Source: Streptosporangiales bacterium (GTDB lineage: Bacteria > Actinomycetota > Actinomycetes > Streptosporangiales > WHSR01). From it: a stretch of DNA of 40,702 nt. Under the pieces are notes generated by a model. The model did no database searches. It was not told where the DNA came from and saw nothing but the letters and a program-made list of their open reading frames with translations. Shown piece by piece: positions 1 to 6,890 of the stretch (position 1 is the first letter of the stretch; every line of letters begins with the position of its first letter). The DNA lies in contig WHSR01000047.1 in NCBI GenBank assembly GCA_009379995.1, forward strand, positions 1 to 40,702, given 5' to 3'. Position numbers and translations under genes: made by a program.

Positions 1-135
1 ATCCGCCTCGATCAACCGCTGGTTCGGAACGAACTCCCCCCGAACGATGGCGCTACGAATCGCCGACACCACCGGCAGATGACCACCGGCGGCCGCACCC
101 CCACCGTCGGGGTCGACCTCGGCACGTGATGACAC
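1..135 (-). CDS. GntR-family transcriptional regulator, N-terminal part (runs off left edge)
   Basis: The leftward frame begins at a GTG (133-135) preceded by a GAGGGG-type ribosome site and encodes 45 residues before the window ends. After a Gly/Ala-rich leader it reads AIRSAIVRGEFVPNQRLIEA, which is the opening of the GntR winged-helix domain (the usual form is I..AI..G...PG..L.E..LA). The rest of the DNA-binding domain and the effector domain lie outside, so the subfamily cannot be named; FadR/FCD type is likely from the opening. It is divergent from the Rieske oxygenase gene, and the 193-240 operator block lies between them, so it probably controls itself, the oxygenase operon and the importer operon. 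Partial gene; identity is fairly sure from the short motif. Confidence 0.8.
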   Translation of the reverse strand, partial: MSSRAEVDPDGGGAAAGGHLPVVSAIRSAIVRGEFVPNQRLIEAD

Positions 136-192
136 TTGCCCTACCCCTCGTTGGACTGCGGTGACGCGCGCCGCGCCAGGGAGCGTAGCAAA

Positions 193-240
193 GCGAGGGG
201 TTGACTGTCAGCACTCTTGTTAACAAGATGTGTTACGAGA
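193..240 (+). promoter_or_regulatory. Promoter/operator block, copy 1 (oxygenase operon and gntR)
   Basis: The block contains TTGACT (201-206), then eight bases, then the perfect 14-bp palindrome TCTTGTTAACAAGA (215-228). A second copy on the other strand at 7947-7994 matches 42 of 48 positions with identical internal spacing. It lies between the divergent gntR (start at 135) and the Rieske gene (start at 374). TTGACT is a plausible -35; 17 bases further on is CAAGAT, a weak -10. The palindrome would then sit inside the promoter, as expected for a repressor site. Binding by the adjacent GntR protein is inference. Confidence 0.75.
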
Positions 241-373
241 TCGTTTCTTGAGGGCAGCCGGAGGGGACAGGTGGTGCGCGACGGCCGACCGCCGAGGCAG
301 TCGCGGACGCAAAGCTGTCTTTCGTGTGAGTGGCTCTGGGACACCTCAGCGGTGGTTCCAGAAGGGAGGGCGC

Positions 374-1687
374 ATGCTCAGCCGGGAAATGAACGAGCTT
401 CTGACACGGGTCGGTCCTGGCACGCCGATGGGCAGGCTCATGCGGGAGTATTGGGTCCCAGCCATGCTCTCCACGGAGCTACCCGAACCCGACTGCCCGC
501 CGGTACGGGTCCTACTTCTGGGCGAGAAGCTGATCGCTTTCCGGGATACCTCCGGCCGCATCGGGCTCATCAAAAACAGCTGTCCACACCGCGGCGCGTC
601 GCTGTTCTTCGCCCGCAACGAGGACTACGGCCTGCGCTGTGTCTACCACGGGTGGAAGTTCGACGTCGACGGTCGTTGCCTGGACACCCCAAACGAGCCG
701 GCGGGCAGCAACTTCAAGGACAAGGTACGGGCGGTGACGTACCCCTGCGTCGAGCGGGGCGGCATCGTATGGGCCTACCTGGGGCCGCGGGAAACCCCGC
801 CGCCGCTACCTGACCTGGAGCCCAACAATCTGCCTGCGGACGACTGCCAGGTAAGTGCGATCAGCCGCGACTGCAACTGGCTTCAGGCCCTCGAGGGCGA
901 CGTCGACACCAGCCACTTCGGGTTCCTTCACATGGGCTCGCTCGATCCGGACGAAACGCCAGCCGGTTCGTTCCTGTACTACACAGTCAAGGACCGTGCG
1001 CCCCGTTACGCCGTGCTCGATACCGAATACGGTGCCACGTACGGCGCGTATCGCCCGGCCGAGCCCGGCACGCACTATTGGCGCATCGCGAATTTCATGT
1101 TCCCCTTCTACACGATGATTCCGACGGGCGTTCTGGGGCTGGAGAAGACCGTCCGCGCCTGGGTGCCGATGGACGACGAGCATATGATGTTCTTCAACAT
1201 GAAGCCCAAACCGAAGCCCGGCTTCGTCAGGCCGCAGGACCAACGGTCCGATGTCGTCGTGACGCCGCTGCTGCCCAACACCTCCGGCTGGCTGGGAAGG
1301 TTCCGGCTGGAGGCGAACGCCGACAACGACTACCACCTCGACCGGGAAAGACAACGCAACGTCGACTACACCGGGATCGAGGGGATCTTCACCCAGGATC
1401 AGGCGGTCACCGAGAGCATGGAGCCGATCTTCGACAGGGCCGAGGAACGTCTCGGCTCCGCCGACGTCATGGTGATCCGGGTGAGGCGCCGTCTCATCGC
1501 GGCGGTCCAGGCGCACGAGAAGGACGGCAGGGTCCCGCCGGGCGTCGACGAGCCGGAGGTCTACCGACAGCGTTCCGGCGGCGTCATCCTGCCCGAGGGG
1601 GCCGACTGGATCGAGGCGACAAAGGGCCTGCGGAGAACGGATGTCGAGCACCCAGAGCTCGACCCGATGCTGAGCGGCGGTGCGTAG
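374..1687 (+). CDS. Rieske non-heme iron aromatic ring-hydroxylating oxygenase, phthalate dioxygenase type
   Basis: Oxygenase component that would add dioxygen to an aromatic ring, or hydroxylate/demethylate it, using electrons from a reductase. The 437-aa protein has a Rieske [2Fe-2S] site at C70-x-H72 and C89-x2-H92 (CPHRG and CVYHGW). The mononuclear-iron region is LEGDVDTSHFGFLHMG (about 173-188), with D178, H181 and H186 as candidate bridging and ligand residues. The C-terminal pattern QDQAVTESMEPIFDRAEERL is diagnostic of the phthalate 4,5-dioxygenase/TsaM group, which works without a small subunit. The frame stays open from 230, but the ATG at 374 has a strong GAAGGGAGGG site and starts at the family's normal N-terminus. 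It is the first gene of the rightward catabolic operon. Substrate unknown; no ferredoxin reductase is encoded in the window. Confidence 0.95.
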   Translation: MLSREMNELLTRVGPGTPMGRLMREYWVPAMLSTELPEPDCPPVRVLLLGEKLIAFRDTSGRIGLIKNSCPHRGASLFFARNEDYGLRCVYHGWKFDVDGRCLDTPNEPAGSNFKDKVRAVTYPCVERGGIVWAYLGPRETPPPLPDLEPNNLPADDCQVSAISRDCNWLQALEGDVDTSHFGFLHMGSLDPDETPAGSFLYYTVKDRAPRYAVLDTEYGATYGAYRPAEPGTHYWRIANFMFPFYTMIPTGVLGLEKTVRAWVPMDDEHMMFFNMKPKPKPGFVRPQDQRSDVVVTPLLPNTSGWLGRFRLEANADNDYHLDRERQRNVDYTGIEGIFTQDQAVTESMEPIFDRAEERLGSADVMVIRVRRRLIAAVQAHEKDGRVPPGVDEPEVYRQRSGGVILPEGADWIEATKGLRRTDVEHPELDPMLSGGA

Positions 1688-1745
1688 TGATTCATCCTCC
1701 GGGGTGGGCGTGTAACCAGGGATCAGAGGTACGGGAGGACAGCAG

Positions 1746-2822
1746 ATGGCGCAGATAGTTCTCGGCATCGGGACGTCTCACACACCCGTGCTCGCGCTCC
1801 CCCCGGAGAAGTGGGCAACCTACGCCAAGGGCGACCGGAAGAATCCGGAACTCGTGTTTCCGCCGAACGGTTGGGTGATGAGCTTCGAGGAAGGTGTGCG
1901 GCACACCACTCCCGAGATCCGAAACAAGCCGCATGACCTCGAGACCTTCCGGCGGCAGTCGGAGTCCTGCCAAAGCGCTATCGACGTGCTCGCCGACACG
2001 CTGCGGAGCGCCAAGCCGGACATCACGGTCATCATCAGCGACGACCAGGATGAGTGGTTCTTCGAGAACAACATGCCGATGTTCTCCGTGTACTGGGGAG
2101 AAACGGTGCCGTGGCTGCCCCGGAAGGCGCCGCCGTTCGACGACGAGGAGATGGCCCGGATGATCGTCGCCGGGTACGGCGACGTGGCCAGGGACGTTCC
2201 CGTGGCCAGCGCGTTCGGCAGATTCCTCATCGAGTACCTGGTTGACCACGAATTCGACGTCGCCCACTTCAACTACGTACCCGAGGAAAGCGGCGGCCTG
2301 GTGGCCCGGCGCTACCCGACCGAGACCGGGGAAATCGACTCGGTGCGTGACACGCCGCCGCGGAAGCAGGGCATCCCGCACGGGTTTGGCTTTGTGCTGA
2401 AGCGGCTGTTCCGCGACGAGCCCGGCCCGATCCTGCCGGTCTTCCAGAACACCTGCTATCCGCCCAACTCGCCGACTCCCCGTCGCTGTGTCGACCTCGG
2501 GCACGCCCTGGGCAAGGCCATCGACGAATGGGACCAGGACGCGCGGGTCGCCGTGATCGCCTCGGGTGGGCTGAGCCACTTCGTGGTGGACGAGGAGATC
2601 GACCGGACGATCCTGGGTGCCCTGGAGCGCAAGGACCTCGACACGCTGAGATCCCTGCCGCGGCATCGGCTGTACTCGGCGACGTCGGAGTCGCTGAACT
2701 GGGTGACGCTGGGCGGCGTGCTGCAGGGGACGCAGCTCGAGATGGAACTCGTCGCGTACGTGCCCGGTTACCGGACAGAGGCCGGAACGGGCGGCGGATG
2801 GGCGTTCGCCCGCTGGCAGTGA
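1746..2822 (+). CDS. Class III extradiol ring-cleavage dioxygenase (LigB family)
   Basis: Fe(II) enzyme that would open a catechol- or aminophenol-type ring next to the hydroxyls (meta cleavage). The 358-aa protein starts with GIGTSHTP, which carries the first His ligand of the LigB fold. The C-terminal half has IASGGLSHFVVDEEID, the conserved GG-hydrophobic-SH segment typical of LigB catalytic subunits. The start ATG follows GGGAGGA at good spacing and lies 58 bp after the Rieske gene, so both are probably co-transcribed. At 358 residues it is longer than LigB itself (about 280-300), nearer to some gallate/methylgallate-type members. No separate LigA-like small subunit gene is present. Exact substrate unknown; biochemically it is the natural partner of the upstream ring-hydroxylating oxygenase. 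Confidence 0.93.
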   Translation: MAQIVLGIGTSHTPVLALPPEKWATYAKGDRKNPELVFPPNGWVMSFEEGVRHTTPEIRNKPHDLETFRRQSESCQSAIDVLADTLRSAKPDITVIISDDQDEWFFENNMPMFSVYWGETVPWLPRKAPPFDDEEMARMIVAGYGDVARDVPVASAFGRFLIEYLVDHEFDVAHFNYVPEESGGLVARRYPTETGEIDSVRDTPPRKQGIPHGFGFVLKRLFRDEPGPILPVFQNTCYPPNSPTPRRCVDLGHALGKAIDEWDQDARVAVIASGGLSHFVVDEEIDRTILGALERKDLDTLRSLPRHRLYSATSESLNWVTLGGVLQGTQLEMELVAYVPGYRTEAGTGGGWAFARWQ

Positions 2823-2833
2823 GGGAGGTGCTC

Positions 2834-3073
2834 GTGGTGACGCCGGAGGACTACCTCGCCGTTCCCTACGTGCTGGAGATGGAGTCGGTGGAGGGGCCGG
2901 ACGGCGACTGGGTACGGCGCGCGGAGTACCCGGAGCTCCCGGGTTGCCTCGCCGAGGCACATTCGACCCTTGCAGCTGTCGAGAAGCTGGAGGAGCTCCG
3001 CGTCCAGTACATCCTGACCCGGCTGGAGCGGGGCGAGTCGATCCCGGTTCCCCGCCCGCCGCTGCGGGTGTGA
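2834..3073 (+). CDS. Small HicB-like protein in the catabolic operon
   Basis: Protein of about 79 aa containing YPELPGCLAEA followed by an amphipathic helix and GESIPVPRP. This is the layout of the HicB antitoxin-type fold (a degenerate RNase H-like domain with the D/E-x-PGC-x-A/S pattern). It begins within 12 bases of the LigB stop; GTG 2834 fits the GAGGGAGG site at 2821-2828, while the in-frame GTGs at 2819 and 2837 are alternatives. There is no adjacent HicA toxin and no obvious DNA-binding C-terminus, so a toxin-antitoxin role is not supported. The tight coupling suggests it serves the dioxygenase operon in an unknown way. Family call moderately sure, function unknown. Confidence 0.7.
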   Translation: MVTPEDYLAVPYVLEMESVEGPDGDWVRRAEYPELPGCLAEAHSTLAAVEKLEELRVQYILTRLERGESIPVPRPPLRV

Positions 3074-3089
3074 CGTCGCGACCCACGAC

Positions 3090-3149
3090 GGCCGTGATCT
3101 TGCAGAAATTCAAATCCCCGGGGATTTGAATTTCTGCAAGATCACGGCC
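3090..3149. terminator. Perfect 60-bp palindrome between convergent operons (copy 1 of a dispersed hairpin repeat)
   Basis: Two 30-base arms are perfectly complementary with no loop; the centre is CCCC/GGGG at 3119/3120. The element begins 16 bases after the HicB-like stop and ends 12 bases before the RidA stop, so it can terminate transcription from both sides. The outer 19 bases of each arm (CCGTGATCTTGCAGAAATT) recur in the hairpin at 29359-29412, also between convergent genes. This marks a dispersed REP-like family rather than a unique terminator. Confidence 0.85.
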
Positions 3150-3161
3150 AAAGGGGGGCAG

Positions 3162-3551
3162 TCAGGGAGTGTCGAGCACGGCGATGGCCTCCAACTGAAC
3201 CAGCATCCCGCCCGGTAGGTCCGCGACGGTGGTGTGCCGTGCCGGCCGATCGTTCGGGTCGGGGAACCACCTCAGCCAATGGTCGTTGACGTGCTTGCGC
3301 ATGTCGTCACCTCGTACGAGGACCCCGAGGTGGGCGAGGTTGGCCGGGCTGGCGCCACCGCGCTCGAGTAGCGTCGCCAGGTTGGCGAAGGCCAGCTCGG
3401 CCTGACGTTCCGGCGAGGAGGGCAACTCACCCGTCGCCGGATCCTTTCCCATGACGGCCGACGAGAAGAGCATGTTTCCCATGCGGACGCCCATCGGAAT
3501 CGGTGCGGAGTGCTCGACTCCGGGGACCTCAATTACACGGCGTACGGGCAT
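3162..3551 (-). CDS. RidA/YjgF/UK114-family protein (enamine/imine deaminase type)
   Basis: 129-aa Rid-superfamily protein. Members hydrolyse reactive enamines/imines to ketones and ammonia, or act as 2-aminomuconate deaminase in aminophenol pathways. Visible family features are GVRMGNMLFSSAVMG near the N-terminus, the ASPANLAHLGVLV segment, and a C-terminal RHTTVADLPGGMLVQLEAIA carrying the trimer-interface core. It is not the archetypal RidA: the usual PxGPYSQA opening is replaced by HSAPIPMG, and the canonical R of the RVEVAR-type segment is not seen, so activity may differ. ATG 3551 has a perfect GGAGG site. It is last in the leftward operon, 24 bp after the hydrolase. The context suggests handling of a nitrogen-containing ring-cleavage product. 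Confidence 0.88.
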   Translation of the reverse strand: MPVRRVIEVPGVEHSAPIPMGVRMGNMLFSSAVMGKDPATGELPSSPERQAELAFANLATLLERGGASPANLAHLGVLVRGDDMRKHVNDHWLRWFPDPNDRPARHTTVADLPGGMLVQLEAIAVLDTP

Positions 3552-3575
3552 TGTTTTCCTCCGTCGCTTCGTCGC

Positions 3576-4382
3576 TCACTCGGACAGGAAGTCGAGGACG
3601 ATCCGGTTGAATTCGTCGGCCCTCTCAACCGGGATGCTGTGTCCGCAGTCTTCGAGTATCTCGAGACGCGAATTGGGTATCAGCCGCTGCGTATCTTCCC
3701 CCATGGGGAGCGGGTTCACCTCGTCCTGTCGGCCCCAGACAACCAGGGTCGGACTGGAGATGAAAGGCAGCCGTCGCGTGGTGTTGTATCGCTGACGCGT
3801 CTCCGGGTTGCTCATGTGCTCCATTATCCTGCCGAAGCGCGCCGTCCTTTCCGGGTCCTGCGCCAGCCCGAGCCGTTCCCTGATCGCGCGTTCCGGATCT
3901 GGGTGGGCCTTGCTGACCTTTTCGAGGCGTTCCCGGATGAAGTCCTCCGTCGGCGGCTGCCACGTCGTCATGGTGGACAAGGGCCTGGTTGCGAGACCAC
4001 CGCTGGCGACGAGCACCAGCTTGTCCACCCGCTGCGGGCTCTCGTACGCCAGGAGGGAGGCGATCCAGCCGCCCATCGAATGCCCTACGACGTGAGAGCT
4101 CCGGATATCCAGTGCGTCCTGGAACTCCCGGACGAAGTCGACGAGATAGGCGAAGGAGTACCCGACATTGAGCTGGTCGCCGGCTCCCCAGCCGAGCAGA
4201 TCGGGCGCCAGCACGCGAAAGCGTGACGAGAGGGGGCCGATATTGAGCCGCCAGTTGTCGCGCCCTTCCACGAACCCGACGCCGTGCAGCAGCACGACCG
4301 GAGGGCCTTCGCCCGCCTCCAGATAACGGCTCCGACCGTGGCTGAGCTTGATCTCCCGTTCGGCGGTTCCAGGCGAGCTCAA
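3576..4382 (-). CDS. Alpha/beta hydrolase, meta-cleavage-product (C-C bond) hydrolase type
   Basis: 268-aa single-domain alpha/beta hydrolase. It has the oxyanion segment LLHGVGFVEGRDNW, the nucleophile elbow GHSMGG, the acid in WGRQDEVNP and the catalytic His in EDCGHSIPVE. Length and order fit BphD/MhpC/CarC-type enzymes, which split the dienoic product left after extradiol cleavage. A MhpC-like role is inferred from its shared regulatory block with the Rieske and LigB genes; an esterase or dehalogenase role cannot be excluded by sequence alone. The start is a TTG at 4382 with GGAAGG about ten bases upstream; no better in-frame ATG lies near the conserved N-terminus. It lies 30 bp after the ATPase gene and 24 bp before the RidA gene. 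Confidence 0.88.
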   Translation of the reverse strand: MSSPGTAEREIKLSHGRSRYLEAGEGPPVVLLHGVGFVEGRDNWRLNIGPLSSRFRVLAPDLLGWGAGDQLNVGYSFAYLVDFVREFQDALDIRSSHVVGHSMGGWIASLLAYESPQRVDKLVLVASGGLATRPLSTMTTWQPPTEDFIRERLEKVSKAHPDPERAIRERLGLAQDPERTARFGRIMEHMSNPETRQRYNTTRRLPFISSPTLVVWGRQDEVNPLPMGEDTQRLIPNSRLEILEDCGHSIPVERADEFNRIVLDFLSE

Positions 4383-4412
4383 CGCGTTTCACCTTCCCTC
4401 TCTGGCATCGTT

Positions 4413-5240
4413 CTACTCCACCCCCGCCTCCACGTGCAGCTGCTCGGAGGGCCCGGAGCCCTCCGGGGTCTCGCGGCTCTTCGTCACGGCGCGGTAGACG
4501 TACCCGCGAAGGGAAGCGAACTGCGCGAGCTCCTTCGTCTGGATCTGGTCGCGTGGACGCGGCAGATCACATGTGACGATCTCCTTGACGCCGGCGGGAG
4601 GGGGCGTCAGGACGACGATCCGGTCCGCCAGGTACACCGCCTCGTCGATGTCGTGGGTGACGAACAGCACGGTGATCCCGAACTGGTCGCGAGTCCGCAG
4701 GGTGAGGTCCTCCAACTCCGCCCTCGTCTGCGCGTCGATCGAGGCGAAGGGCTCGTCCATGAGCAGGATCTCCGGCCGGTAGGCGAGAGCACGGGCGATG
4801 GCGACGCGCTGCTGCATGCCGCCGGACAGCTGGTACGGACGGCGCCTCTTCGTGTGTTCGAGGCCGACCGCGTCGAGCGCCTCGTGCACCCGCTGGCGGC
4901 GGGTCCGCGAGTCCAGGCCTCTCGCCTCGAGCGGAAGCGCGACGTTCTTCTCCACCGTCAGCCACGGGTACAGGGACCGGTTGTAGTCCTGGAACACCAG
5001 CGCCATGCCGGTGGGCGGCTCCAGTACCGGCTGACCGTGCAGCTCCACGCGCCCCGACGAGGGCTTCAGCAACCCAGAGATGCACTTGAGCAGCGTGGTC
5101 TTCCCGCAGCCCGACGGGCCGACGACGGAGACGAACTCACCGCGGCGTACCTCGAATTCGATATCTGCCAGGGCGACGTGTGCGTTCTGGTCACGGCCGT
5201 AGGTCTTGCCGAGGGCGGAAACGGTGAGGATCTGGGTCAT
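4413..5240 (-). CDS. ABC transporter ATP-binding protein, SsuB/TauB/NrtD type
   Basis: 275-aa ATPase energising uptake by the two adjacent permeases. Walker A is GPSGCGKTT (41-49), the signature is LSGGMQQRVAIARAL, Walker B is ILLMDEPFASID, and the switch His is in FVTHDIDEA. The DIDEA sequence and the pairing with NMT1-type binding protein place it in the taurine/sulfonate/nitrate/aromatic family rather than sugar importers. The frame is open upstream, but ATG 5240 (MTQILTV) has GGAGAC in front and matches the family start. Part of the leftward operon binding protein-permease-permease-ATPase-hydrolase-RidA. Substrate inferred to be the aromatic compound degraded by the locus. Confidence 0.94.
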   Translation of the reverse strand: MTQILTVSALGKTYGRDQNAHVALADIEFEVRRGEFVSVVGPSGCGKTTLLKCISGLLKPSSGRVELHGQPVLEPPTGMALVFQDYNRSLYPWLTVEKNVALPLEARGLDSRTRRQRVHEALDAVGLEHTKRRRPYQLSGGMQQRVAIARALAYRPEILLMDEPFASIDAQTRAELEDLTLRTRDQFGITVLFVTHDIDEAVYLADRIVVLTPPPAGVKEIVTCDLPRPRDQIQTKELAQFASLRGYVYRAVTKSRETPEGSGPSEQLHVEAGVE

Positions 5241-5271
5241 AGAGGTCTCCAAACGCAGCTGCCGGCGGCCG

Positions 5272-6048
5272 TCACGTCGCCGCCGCGCCCGCACGGCTGG
5301 CGTGGTACCAGCGCAGGATTCGCCGTTCGGTAAAGGTGAAGGCCAGGTTGAATATGTAGCCGAGCAGGCCGAGCAGCACGATGCCGGACCACATGTCAGC
5401 CACCGCGAAACCGCGTTGCGCCTGGAGCGTGAAGTAACCGATCCCGTTGGTGCTCCCCACCATCTCGCTGATGATCATTACGATGATCGCCAGCGAGAGG
5501 CTGGTCCGCATCCCGGCGATGATGTGTGGGCTGGCCGCCGGCAGTACCACCATGAAGAGCCGCCTCGGCCCCTTGATGCGGTAGACGTCGGTGGTCTGTA
5601 CGACTACCTCGTCCGTGTCGTCGACGCCGCTGGTCGTGTTGAGCAGGATCGGCCAGAGGGAGACAAAGCCGATGATGAAGACCTTCATCGCGTCCCCGAG
5701 GCCGAACAGGAGAATTGCGAACGGCAGGAGCGCGGCGGAGGGTATGGAGCGAAAGAAGTGCACGAGCGGCTCGGTGAGGCGCCGTGCTATGCGCGAGAGC
5801 CCGAGTACGAGGCCGCCGCCCACGCCTACCACGCAGGCGACGATGTAGCCGATCAGCAGACGCTTCAGGCTGGGCAGGACATCGGAGGCGAACCGGGTCT
5901 CCACCCAGTTGGCCCAGAACCGGTCCATGATCTGGTGCAGGGATGGGAAGTAGATGGAGCTGCTCCCGCTCGAGGACATCCACCAGGCGGCGACCAAGGC
6001 GACCGGCACCGCTATCTCCAGCGCCACCAGCCAGCGTCGGCGCGTCAC
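5272..6048 (-). CDS. ABC transporter permease (SsuC/TauC family), second of pair
   Basis: 258-aa integral membrane protein of the BPD-type permease family. It has an N-terminal membrane anchor, a core of further hydrophobic segments and a cytoplasmic coupling loop around TTDVYRIKGPRRLFMVVLPA, where EAA-type contacts to the ATPase occur. The GTG start at 6046-6048 overlaps the TGA of the preceding permease by four bases, so translation is coupled. A much longer open frame covers this region, but its upstream part is antisense to the other permease and is not protein-like. It would form a heterodimeric channel with the protein from 6045-6890. Confidence 0.92.
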   Translation of the reverse strand: MTRRRWLVALEIAVPVALVAAWWMSSSGSSSIYFPSLHQIMDRFWANWVETRFASDVLPSLKRLLIGYIVACVVGVGGGLVLGLSRIARRLTEPLVHFFRSIPSAALLPFAILLFGLGDAMKVFIIGFVSLWPILLNTTSGVDDTDEVVVQTTDVYRIKGPRRLFMVVLPAASPHIIAGMRTSLSLAIIVMIISEMVGSTNGIGYFTLQAQRGFAVADMWSGIVLLGLLGYIFNLAFTFTERRILRWYHASRAGAAAT

Positions 6049-6890
6049 GGCGTCTCCTTTCGCTGCGAGGCGGCTCCCCAGGGAACGAGGCGACGCTCGA
6101 GGACCGTCAGCACGGCGTTGAGCAGCACACCGAGGAGGCCGGTGGCCAGGATGAGCCCGTACATGAGGGCGACCGCGCTGCCCGCCTGGGCGTTGATGAT
6201 CTCCTGGCCTATGCCGGGCGCACCGATGATGAGCTCCGCGCTGATGGCGACGAGCAGCGCGATGGCCGCCGAGATCCGCATCCCGGTGGCGACGAACGGC
6301 AGCGCATTGGGCAGCATCACCATCGTGAGCTCGCGCAGCCGGCCGAGACGGTAGGAGCGCGCCGTCTCCAGGGCGACCGGATCCGTGTCGCGGACACCGT
6401 AGATCGTCTGCAGCAGGATCGGGAACAGCGCCGCGAATATCACCAGGACGAGCTTCGAGGTGAACCCCGTGCCGTACAGGAGCACCACCAGCGGGATGAT
6501 GGCGACCACCGGAATCGGGCGCAGGAACTCCACGACGAACCGGGACGCGTGGAACAGGACGTCGCTGGTCCCCAGGAGCACACCGGCCGGGACGCCGATC
6601 AGGGCCGCGATCCCGAACCCGACGGCGGTCCCCCTGACCGTCTCGAGGACAGCCCCCCAGAAGTCGCCCCTGCCGAGCAGCTCGACGAACGCAGCGAGGA
6701 GCTGCGGAACTGTCGGAAAGGAGTTTTCCGACAGTATGTGCGTGGACACGGCCGCCTGCAGCGCCGCCAAGACCAGTGCGACGGAGGCGGCCGGCCATGC
6801 CACCCGGCGACATGCTCGGCGCACGGCCGGCCGGCCTGTGATGCGCACCAGCCCCACGAAGGCCGCCGGATCGCGGGTAGAAGTGCTCAT
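6045..6890 (-). CDS. ABC transporter permease (SsuC/TauC family), first of pair
   Basis: 281-aa permease with a Tat-free, Arg-rich cytoplasmic N-terminus, an early membrane segment (WPAASVALVLAALQAAV) and a BPD permease core. The coupling loop includes ETARSYRLGRLRELTMVMLP, the EAA-like region contacting the ATPase. Its ATG overlaps the stop of the binding-protein gene (ATGA) and its stop overlaps the next permease start, so all three are translationally coupled. Having two non-identical permeases is normal for some members of this family that otherwise use a homodimer; here both look intact. Confidence 0.92.
   Translation of the reverse strand: MSTSTRDPAAFVGLVRITGRPAVRRACRRVAWPAASVALVLAALQAAVSTHILSENSFPTVPQLLAAFVELLGRGDFWGAVLETVRGTAVGFGIAALIGVPAGVLLGTSDVLFHASRFVVEFLRPIPVVAIIPLVVLLYGTGFTSKLVLVIFAALFPILLQTIYGVRDTDPVALETARSYRLGRLRELTMVMLPNALPFVATGMRISAAIALLVAISAELIIGAPGIGQEIINAQAGSAVALMYGLILATGLLGVLLNAVLTVLERRLVPWGAASQRKETP

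Noticed and set aside
230..373. In-frame N-terminal extension of the Rieske oxygenase (48 codons)
   Set aside because: The extension is Arg/Gly-rich and not family-like, and it would start inside the operator block; ATG 374 has a strong ribosome site and matches the family start.
1692..3113. Long minus-strand open frame opposite the LigB gene
   Set aside because: High-GC shadow frame: its translation is Arg/Pro/Gly-rich with no motif, while the plus strand encodes a clear dioxygenase.
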